Source: CAZKDV01 sp964551645 (GTDB lineage: Bacteria > Bacteroidota > Bacteroidia > Bacteroidales > DTU049). Taken from it: 12,316 nt of DNA. The DNA lies in assembly GCA_964551645.1 (NCBI GenBank), contig CAZKDV010000073.1:1-12316 (forward strand). The letters run 5' to 3'. Both the position numbers and the translations under genes were made by a program. This document shows positions 7,194 through 12,316 of the stretch, in pieces. The stretch's first letter is position 1. Each line of letters begins with the position of its first letter. A model generated the notes under the pieces. It was not told the origin of the DNA. It did not search any database and was given only the letters and a program-made list of their open reading frames with translations.

Positions 7194-7856
7194 ATGAAAA
7201 ATAAAAATATAATTTTTGTAATAATTCTTGCGTTTACATTTATTTTAACAAGTTGTTTGACAGTTGAAAAAAAAACATATACTTTTGAATTGACAAGTAA
7301 GAATACAGGAAAATTAACTATTAAGTATTATAATATTATGTCTTCTTCTAAAAGCCTTTTTGATTATGAAGACTATTTAGATGAGGACTATGAATATGAT
7401 GAGGACTATGATTTTGAAGATGAAGATGAATATGCTGTTGAAGATAATAATGAAAATGAAGAGCCTAATGAAGCAGAGGCAGATTTTGAAGAACTTGTTT
7501 TTAAATATCTTTTAGGAGATAAAATAGAAGAAGAATATCCAATGGCAACAAACTTTAACAAGCGTTTATTTGAGGAAGATGGTGTGCTTTGTGGAGTAGT
7601 TACAATGGAATTTAATAGTCTTGAAGCAGTAAAGTTATTTAAACATTCTAAAAAAACTCCTATTATGTTTAGCATAAGTAGCGCTATAGATTCTGAATAT
7701 TATGAAGATTCAAATGGCGACTTTGGAAATGCAGATTATATGAATGTAGTTTTTTGGAAATCAAACAAAAAGAAATTGCAACTCACAACAACTGTATCAG
7801 AGCCTGATGATAAAACTGAGTCTTTGTTGCCTTATTATCTAAAGTGGAAAATGTAA
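7194..7856 (+). CDS. Acidic lipoprotein of unknown function
   Basis: A 220-residue protein with a lipoprotein signal: Lys-rich start, hydrophobic core IIFVIILAFTFIL and lipobox LTSC with the acylated Cys at residue 21, so it should be membrane-anchored outside the cytoplasm. Next comes a short strand-rich segment (YTFELTSKNTGKLTIKYYNI, about 30-49). Then residues 61-100 are an extreme run of Asp, Glu and Tyr (DYEDYLDEDYEYDEDYDFED and onwards), which looks disordered and could bind cations. The C-terminal half (about 103-220) looks like a small globular domain: YPMATNFNKRLFEEDGVLCG, then MEFNSLEAVKLF. I do not recognise the family. It is preceded by its own promoter and followed after 12 bp by tRNA-Val. 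Confidence 0.8.
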   Translation: MKNKNIIFVIILAFTFILTSCLTVEKKTYTFELTSKNTGKLTIKYYNIMSSSKSLFDYEDYLDEDYEYDEDYDFEDEDEYAVEDNNENEEPNEAEADFEELVFKYLLGDKIEEEYPMATNFNKRLFEEDGVLCGVVTMEFNSLEAVKLFKHSKKTPIMFSISSAIDSEYYEDSNGDFGNADYMNVVFWKSNKKKLQLTTTVSEPDDKTESLLPYYLKWKM

Positions 7857-7868
7857 TTTTCAAATTAA

Positions 7869-7943
7869 GGGTTGTTAGCTCAGTTGGTTTAGAGCGCATG
7901 CTTGACAGGCATGAGGTCATTGGTTCGATTCCAATACAACCCA
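7869..7943 (+). tRNA. tRNA-Val (anticodon GAC)
   Basis: A full 75-nt cloverleaf: acceptor GGGTTGT with ACAACCC, D-stem GCTC with GAGC, anticodon stem CATGC with GCATG around loop TTGACAG (anticodon GAC), variable loop AGGTC, T-stem ATTGG with CCAAT around TTCGATT, discriminator A. CCA is not encoded. All stems are perfect, so it should be functional. Confidence 0.95.
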
Positions 7944-7975
7944 CTTCCGAATAATATCTTGTTTTTCATTGCTTT

Positions 7976-7990
7976 GTCTGATTTTCAGAC
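7976..7990 (+). other. Small perfect hairpin in the tRNA trailer
   Basis: GTCTGA-TTT-TCAGAC starts 33 bases after the tRNA. No T run follows, so it is a weak terminator at best; it may instead mark the 3' end of the tRNA precursor. Confidence 0.3.
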
Positions 7991-8036
7991 ATATACAATG
8001 TTTTGAAGGCATACCTATCCATAATTTTCAGTTTTA

Positions 8037-8069
8037 TTTGTTTTTATTACAAGAAAGTATATACATTTG
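8037..8069 (+). promoter_or_regulatory. Bacteroidota-type promoter reading toward repeat copy 2
   Basis: TTTG at 8037-8040, 21 bases, then TACATTTG at 8062-8069 match the -33/-7 pattern exactly. Transcription would begin near 8076, about 80 bases before the structured element, the same arrangement and orientation as at copy 1. Confidence 0.5.
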
Positions 8070-8153
8070 TAAAAAAATAAACTTATAAAGTTTAAATTTA
8101 GATATTTGTTAATATAATAATAAAAAAATGAATAAATAAAAGATTATTAAAAC

Positions 8154-8323
8154 ATATTAGCGTTTCGCTTTAAAGTTCCTGTATCAGAAACCTTGCAAGA
8201 ATTTCTTAACATCACAGGAAAGTAAAAGTGGAAACGCCTACGATAAAGCGTGGGCGTTCCTTTTTGCTTTGTGATGTGGGTTTTGCAAGGACCTCTGATA
8301 CAAGTAAAGGGAATTAGCTCACG
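8154..8323 (+). ncRNA. Structured repeat element, copy 2
   Basis: It starts with the same 21-nt segment as copy 1 (8154-8174). Helices: P1 8174-8179 with 8310-8315 (one G-U); P2 8180-8188 with 8294-8302 (9 bp); P3 8191-8198 with 8283-8290 (8 bp); P4 8209-8215 with 8271-8277 (7 bp); P5 8230-8242 with 8249-8260 (one bulge, loop ATAAAG). In P2, P3 and P4 the sequences are largely different from copy 1 (for example CCTTGCAA/TTGCAAGG against CGACCAA/TTGGTCG), yet all are perfectly paired. This is direct covariation evidence that the structure is maintained. The stretch 8226-8271 has a single difference from copy 1. The tail GGAATTAGCTCACG (8310-8323) can alternatively pair with the 3' strand of P5. 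A promoter lies upstream at 8037-8069 and a 16-codon ORF 47 nt downstream. The function is unknown. Confidence 0.72.
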
Positions 8324-8370
8324 TTCCTTTTTATAGAACTTTTGAAGTTATGCTACTAACAAAAGTAACT

Positions 8371-8421
8371 ATGAAAATCATCAAATCTAACCACCAATAT
8401 TTTCCAAAAATACCTCCTTAA
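8371..8421 (+). CDS. 16-codon mini-ORF, copy 2
   Basis: ATG to TAA encodes MKIIKSNHQYFPKIPP, the same length as the copy 1 ORF, with shared M-K-x-I-K-x-N and P-K-x-P-P-stop. The DNA end CCTCCTTAA is identical in both copies. The middle (residues 8-11) differs completely, while both ends are kept. The same caveats apply as for copy 1: a real micropeptide, a leader peptide, or a nucleotide motif. No signal peptide or membrane segment is possible at this size. Confidence 0.5.
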   Translation: MKIIKSNHQYFPKIPP

Positions 8422-8502
8422 TTTATTATTTGATTTTGAACATATTTACAAGAATTTGTAAATGATTTTAGAGAATTATTATGAGGTTTTATAATTGTCT
8501 AA

Positions 8503-8652
8503 AATCAAAATGGTTTTAACTATCAAACAATATTATTAAAAGAGTATTTTTCAGATACAGTAGTAGATATTTTAGGTGATTTTACTCATCGCTACGATAA
8601 ATATGAATCAAAAACGATTGTAAATGTATTGTTTGTAAATAATGATAAATAA
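8503..8652 (+). pseudogene. Eroded coding fragment without a start
   Basis: An open stretch of 49 codons between in-frame stops has no usable start but reads like a real protein: YQTILLKEYFSDTVVDIL, then GDFTHRYDKYESKTIVNVLF. The pattern faintly resembles the middle strands of NUDIX hydrolases after the lost NUDIX box, but no catalytic residues remain and the assignment is tentative. It ends 12 bases before the glycosyltransferase at 8665 and is probably debris from an earlier insertion or deletion. The stretch 8422-8502 before it shows nothing recognisable. Confidence 0.3.
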
Positions 8653-8664
8653 AATTGAAATAAT

Positions 8665-9744
8665 ATGAATGCAATCAAGTCGAAAATCAAAAAGATAGTT
8701 GATAAATGCTGGATATTAACTGATAATTTAAATTACGAAATCGTACTAGAAAATAAGGCTAAACCTTTTCAATTAGAAAAACCATGTTTTATTGATGATG
8801 CTGTTAACAAATCATACAAGCTAGATAATGAAAAGTGGACACACTCAGAGTACATTAAAATATTAAAAAAAAGAATAATTATTGAACCTGATTATTCTTA
8901 TTGTATTACAAATTTCAATAAAATAATCGTTTCAAGTGCTTTTTATCCAAATCTTATCCCATCTTTTCCAAGATACCTATTTAATCGTCTATTTAAACAT
9001 AGAAAATATTTTAATAAAGTAATACTTTTTGATGGTCAGGTTGGGTGTAATTATTTTCATTTTTTTTCTAACATCATTAATAAAATTTTTCTTATAGAAA
9101 AAAATGAAAATTATCTTAATATTCCAATGATAATTGGAGAAAAAACATATAACACAAAGCATTTTCAGTATTTATTAAATAATTCAAATTTCAAACAGTA
9201 CAACTGGATTATTCAAAAAAACAATGAATATTTTATTGTAGATGAACTTATATTTATTAATCCATTGCCTTATAAAAAAGAATATTTTGAAAAGATTAAA
9301 AAAATTTTAATAACAAAAGACAGCACCGACAATAGAAGAGTCTTTCTAAACAGGAGTAAGGATGTTGGGAGATATATCGAAAACTTACATGAAATCGAAC
9401 CAATCCTTAATAAATTTAATTTTAAAATTGTTGATACAAATAATACAACATTAGATTTTCAAGCGAATTTATTTAACTCAATTCAATTTCTGATTAGTAT
9501 TCATGGAGCGGGAGAAACAAATATTATTTTCAGTAAAAAGAACTTGAGGTTTTTGGAAATAAACCCTGCTAATAGAATTGCATGTCAATTCTATTGGTTA
9601 TCTAAAGAGTTAGGAATTGAATATTATGATGTTATTTTAGGAGGTGATTTACCTATGCCTTATACATATCCCACAGAAGGAGGATTTTATCTTGAACCAA
9701 AAAAATTTGAAGAAGCAATAAATCGAATGATTAACCACATATAA
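8665..9744 (+). CDS. GT61-type (DUF563) glycosyltransferase
   Basis: A 359-residue soluble protein of the capsular-polysaccharide GT61 family. The first half carries GCNYFHFFSNIINKIFLIEK (about 127-146), the conserved His/Phe helix of the family. The second half has RRVFLNRSKDVGRYIEN near 224-240, then the hallmark SIHGAGETNIIFSKKNLRF at 278-296, with His280 and the Gly-Ala-Gly loop, followed by LEINP. This is the usual ending of the donor-binding fold. Length is normal. It would add a sugar to a surface polysaccharide or glycan; the specific sugar is not readable. Its Asn/Ile/Lys/Tyr-heavy composition is more AT-biased than its neighbours. It also stands alone behind an eroded fragment and a repeat element, which suggests later acquisition. 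No clear promoter is seen next to the start; transcription may come from 8037-8069. Confidence 0.82.
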   Translation: MNAIKSKIKKIVDKCWILTDNLNYEIVLENKAKPFQLEKPCFIDDAVNKSYKLDNEKWTHSEYIKILKKRIIIEPDYSYCITNFNKIIVSSAFYPNLIPSFPRYLFNRLFKHRKYFNKVILFDGQVGCNYFHFFSNIINKIFLIEKNENYLNIPMIIGEKTYNTKHFQYLLNNSNFKQYNWIIQKNNEYFIVDELIFINPLPYKKEYFEKIKKILITKDSTDNRRVFLNRSKDVGRYIENLHEIEPILNKFNFKIVDTNNTTLDFQANLFNSIQFLISIHGAGETNIIFSKKNLRFLEINPANRIACQFYWLSKELGIEYYDVILGGDLPMPYTYPTEGGFYLEPKKFEEAINRMINHI

Positions 9745-9980
9745 AACTATGTATAAAACCCATTGTGTTTTTAATAAATAAAAAAATTGTTCTATTTACA
9801 AAAACTATTCTTGACGATATTTAAGTCTATTTTTGAATGAAAACAAAGTAAATTGACTTTTTAAAATATGGCTACCTATCTGATTATCATGCAAATACAT
9901 GAATCACTTTGTACATAAAATCAAAAAGCTAATTTTATTTCACTTGCTATAATTATAAACTAAAATATTACTAACAAAAA

Positions 9981-10009
9981 AATGAGGCTATACTATGTAA
10001 AGCCTCATT
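9981..10009 (-). terminator. Terminator of the hydrogenase operon, probably bidirectional
   Basis: AATGAGGCT (9981-9989) pairs perfectly with AGCCTCATT (10001-10009) around an 11-nt loop. On the minus strand it is followed by seven T, 30 bases after the hydC stop codon. On the plus strand a T5 follows, so it may also end the transcript of the glycosyltransferase at 8665. The AT-rich stretch 9745-9980 shows no gene or repeat. Confidence 0.85.
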
Positions 10010-10038
10010 TTTGATAAAAAACACTTAGTTGTATTTTA

Positions 10039-10524
10039 CTAATCTTCGTATTCTTTCAATATTTCTTTAACATTGTCTGGTGACACTCTACCATAAGTCT
10101 TTTCTCCTATCATTACAACTGGAGCAAGCCCACATGCACCAACACAACGCAAGCAAGAAAGAGAGAATTTGCCGTTTGGAGATGTTTCTCCTACTTTAAT
10201 GTTAAGTATTCTTTTAAACTCTTCCAATACTTTTTCAGCTCCTCTAACATAGCATGCTGTACCTGTACAAATAGATATTGGATGCAAGCCTTTTGGAGTC
10301 ATCGTAAAGAAAGAATAAAAAGAAACTACTCCATACACTTTAGCAATTGAAATGTTTAGTCCTTCAGCTACAATTTCTTGTACTTCTTCAGGAAGATATC
10401 CAAACACTCCTTGTGTTTTATGAAGAACATTAATTAATTCTCCGGCTTCATTATTAAATGATTTACAGATATCTTTAATTTGTTGTATCTGATTTGGTTT
10501 TAATTCTAATTTTATATGTGACAT
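10039..10524 (-). CDS. hydC: NAD(P)-linked [FeFe] hydrogenase, NuoE-like subunit (HydC/HndA type)
   Basis: A 161-residue thioredoxin-fold [2Fe-2S] protein. An N-terminal helical part (ELINVLHKTQGVFGYLPEEV, about 29-48) precedes the NuoE signature KVYGVVSFYSFF (about 62-73). The cluster cysteines follow: CTGTAC (C-x4-C, near 86-91), then RCVGACG (C-x3-C, near 126-131). It would carry electrons between the flavin subunit and the hydrogenase subunit in a cytoplasmic complex. Complex I also has NuoE, but the neighbour 30 bp upstream is the [FeFe] hydrogenase, so HydC/HndA is the better name. It is the last gene before the terminator. The NuoF-like subunit HydB is not in the window and probably lies beyond the right edge. 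Confidence 0.9.
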   Translation of the reverse strand: MSHIKLELKPNQIQQIKDICKSFNNEAGELINVLHKTQGVFGYLPEEVQEIVAEGLNISIAKVYGVVSFYSFFTMTPKGLHPISICTGTACYVRGAEKVLEEFKRILNIKVGETSPNGKFSLSCLRCVGACGLAPVVMIGEKTYGRVSPDNVKEILKEYED

Positions 10525-10532
10525 AATAATAT

Positions 10533-10539
10533 CTCCTTT
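10533..10539 (-). promoter_or_regulatory. Shine-Dalgarno site of hydC
   Basis: On the minus strand this reads AAAGGAG, 8 bases before the ATG at 10524. It is notable because most other genes here lack a clear site. Confidence 0.7.
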
Positions 10540-10554
10540 AAGGTTGTTACTGAA

Positions 10555-12316
10555 TTAGCTATGTTTTTTTGCTTTGTCAAAATAATGTGTATGAAGCAAT
10601 TTGTGTGATAAATCTGACAATGGTGCTCCAAGATATTCTTCATACAATTTGATAATTTCAGGATTTTCATGAGATTTTCTAATAACTTTAGCTTCATCTT
10701 CAGAATAAATTGCTTTTTGACGCGCTTTAAGAATCTCACTATTTCCATGATGCAAAGGTTGCCCGCCACCGCCGATACAACCGCCAGGACATGCCATAAT
10801 TTCAATCGCATGATATTCACTTTCACCTCTTTCTATTTCTTCAAGAAGTTTTCTAGCATTTCCAAGTCCGTGAGCAACACCTATATTAAGTTTTATTCCG
10901 TCAACATCAACAACAGCTTTCTTAATCCACTCCATTCCTCTTAATTGTTCAAACTCAATTTTTTCAAGTTTCTTGTTAGTGTAAAATTCATAAGCTGTAC
11001 GAACTGCAGCTTCAATTACACCACCTGTAGTACCAAAAATAACTGCAGCTCCTGTTGATTCTCCCATTGGACGGTCAAAATCTTCATCAGTAAGTTCTGT
11101 GAAATTTCTTACAGATTGCTTAATTAATGATGCTAACTCTCTTGTAGTAATTGAGTAATCTACATCAGGATTGCCATCAACTTTAAACTCATCTCTCTGA
11201 GCCTCATACTTTTTGGCTAAACAAGGCATAACCGAAACCACTACAAGGTCTTCTCTCTTAACACCTATCTTATCAGCAAGATATGTTTTTGCAATTGCTC
11301 CAAACATTTGTTGTGGTGATTTTGCAGTTGAAGGAATATCGCGTAATTCAGGGAATTGTTTTTCAAAGAAATTAACCCATGCAGGACAACAAGAAGTTAA
11401 AATTGGAAGTTTTACATTTTTATCTCCGTTCAAATGTTTTTTAAGTCTATCTAGTAATTCAGATGCTTCTTCCATAATTGTCAAGTCTGCAGCAAAATCA
11501 GTATCAAAAACATATTTGAAACCTAATCTTCTCAATGCAGCAACCATTTTACCTGTAACCAATGTACCCGGTGCCAAACCAAACTCTTCTCCCAATGCTG
11601 CTCTAACAGCAGGTGCAGTTTGAACTATCACAGTTTTTGTTGGGTCTGCTAAGGCTCTAACAACATCAATGCTATGGTCAACTTCAGTAAGTGCAGCCGT
11701 TGGACAAACAGCAACACACTGACCGCAATATGTACATGTAGATTTTTCAAGATTCATTTCAAAAGCAGGTGCAACAACGGAATTAAATCCTCTATTGATT
11801 GCTGATAACACCCCACAAGTTTGTACTTCATTACACATTAACTCACATTTACGGCACAAGATACATTTATCAACATCTCTAATAATTGATGGAGATGTAT
11901 CTTTTCTGTATTTGGATTGTTCACCTTTATAGTGAATTTCTCTAATACCCATCTGCTGAGCCATGGTTTGCAAGTCGCAATTTCCACTCTTAGTACAAAT
12001 TAAGCAATCTGATGGGTGGTCAGAAAGAATTAATTCTAATACGGTTTTTCTGGCATTCAATACTCTAATATTATGAGTATTGATTGACATATTTGGTTCA
12101 CACTTAGTAACGCATGAAGGAGCTAAATTTCTTCTCCCTTCAACTTCAACTACACAAATACGGCAAGCACCCGGTTTGTTCTCTACACCCATATCGTCTA
12201 ATTTCATGTGGCAAAGTGTAGGTATATCTATGTTTACTTTCCTAGCTGCTTCCAGAATTGTAGTTCCCTTAGGTACTTCAATTGTCTGATTATCAATTTT
12301 TATTGTTATATTTTCC
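10555..12316 (-). CDS. hydA: [FeFe] hydrogenase catalytic subunit (HydA/HndD type), 5' end at the window edge
   Basis: The frame is open to the right edge. The ATG at 12207 is internal, because the residues before it (ITIKIDNQTIEVPKGTTILE) form the first strand of the [2Fe-2S] ferredoxin domain. The true start is probably an ATG whose last base is 12316, giving about 587 residues. Domains in order: plant-type [2Fe-2S] ferredoxin (about 1-80; LCH, CRIC and SC cysteines); His-ligated cluster HPSDCLICTKSGNC; two [4Fe-4S] clusters (CILCRKCELMC and CTYCGQCVAVCP); H-cluster domain with L1 TSCCPAW (about 305), L2 MPCLAKKYEAQR (about 363) and L3 ACPGGCIGGGGQP (about 508); small-subunit-like tail. All H-cluster cysteines are present, so it should be active. 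It catalyses reversible H2 formation in the cytoplasm, coupled to NAD(P)H and, in related trimers, ferredoxin. It is followed by hydC. Confidence 0.95.
   Translation of the reverse strand, partial: ENITIKIDNQTIEVPKGTTILEAARKVNIDIPTLCHMKLDDMGVENKPGACRICVVEVEGRRNLAPSCVTKCEPNMSINTHNIRVLNARKTVLELILSDHPSDCLICTKSGNCDLQTMAQQMGIREIHYKGEQSKYRKDTSPSIIRDVDKCILCRKCELMCNEVQTCGVLSAINRGFNSVVAPAFEMNLEKSTCTYCGQCVAVCPTAALTEVDHSIDVVRALADPTKTVIVQTAPAVRAALGEEFGLAPGTLVTGKMVAALRRLGFKYVFDTDFAADLTIMEEASELLDRLKKHLNGDKNVKLPILTSCCPAWVNFFEKQFPELRDIPSTAKSPQQMFGAIAKTYLADKIGVKREDLVVVSVMPCLAKKYEAQRDEFKVDGNPDVDYSITTRELASLIKQSVRNFTELTDEDFDRPMGESTGAAVIFGTTGGVIEAAVRTAYEFYTNKKLEKIEFEQLRGMEWIKKAVVDVDGIKLNIGVAHGLGNARKLLEEIERGESEYHAIEIMACPGGCIGGGGQPLHHGNSEILKARQKAIYSEDEAKVIRKSHENPEIIKLYEEYLGAPLSDLSHKLLHTHYFDKAKKHS

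Noticed and set aside
7406..7675. Serine-rich minus-strand ORF
   Set aside because: It is the reverse complement of the acidic repeat-like codons of the lipoprotein gene.
7869..8156. tRNA-Val as the attachment site of an integrated element
   Set aside because: No second copy of the tRNA 3' end and no integrase are found in the window.
1787..8323. Composite transposon bounded by the two repeats
   Set aside because: No transposase, no target-site duplication, and the enclosed genes are ordinary chromosomal functions.
8154..8323. Integron attC site or retron msr-msd RNA
   Set aside because: No integrase or reverse transcriptase in the window, no RYYYAAC/GTTRRRY boxes, and the central hairpin is conserved in sequence rather than variable.
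11213..11623. Plus-strand ORFs opposite hydA (also 10669-10944 and 12080-12289)
   Set aside because: They are antisense shadows of a fully conserved hydrogenase.

Overview
The window is AT-rich, densely coded DNA typical of an anaerobic member of the Bacteroidota, probably Bacteroidales. Four things point there: a surface protein of the type IX secretion style with WSTG/Ig-like and tandem fibronectin-like domains; Bacteroidota-type promoters (TAnnTTTG at -7, TTTG near -33) without clear Shine-Dalgarno sites before most genes; a POTRA-less Omp85 barrel; and an NAD-linked [FeFe] hydrogenase. A run of 10 N inside one gene shows that this is a draft or metagenome assembly.

Layout. 1-1613 (-): the first 537 codons of a large secreted surface protein that runs off the left edge. 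1614-2213: a 600-base non-coding region holding the first copy of a structured repeat, a 16-codon mini-ORF and a promoter. 2214-5942 (+): a probable operon of a GT4 glycosyltransferase, a DUF819 membrane protein and an Omp85-type outer-membrane barrel broken only by the assembly gap. 5948-7074 (-): pnuC-nadR, overlapping genes for uptake and phosphorylation of nicotinamide riboside. 7194-7943 (+): an acidic lipoprotein and tRNA-Val(GAC). 7944-8664: the second copy of the structured repeat, its own 16-codon mini-ORF and an eroded coding fragment. 8665-9744 (+): a GT61-type glycosyltransferase. 9981-10009: a terminator between convergent units. 10039-12316 (-): hydA and hydC, two subunits of an NAD(P)-linked, probably electron-bifurcating hydrogenase; hydA reaches the right edge and its start is probably only about two bases outside.

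The most unusual signal is the pair of about 170-nt elements at 1787-1958 (-) and 8154-8323 (+). They share a 21-nt 5' segment and a nearly identical central hairpin of about 47 nt. Between these, three helices have almost completely different sequences in the two copies, yet each remains fully base-paired. Both copies have a good promoter upstream in the same orientation. Both are followed, after 27 or 47 nt, by an ORF of exactly 16 codons ending Pro-Pro-stop (MKTIKFNIENCPKKPP and MKIIKSNHQYFPKIPP). A 3' tail can compete for one strand of the central hairpin, which suggests a switch. I do not recognise this element. The working hypothesis is a dispersed structured RNA with a leader-like or arrest-like micropeptide, either mobile or regulatory.

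The remaining genes are ordinary core or surface functions: envelope polysaccharide synthesis (two glycosyltransferases), outer-membrane biogenesis, NAD salvage and fermentative H2 metabolism.
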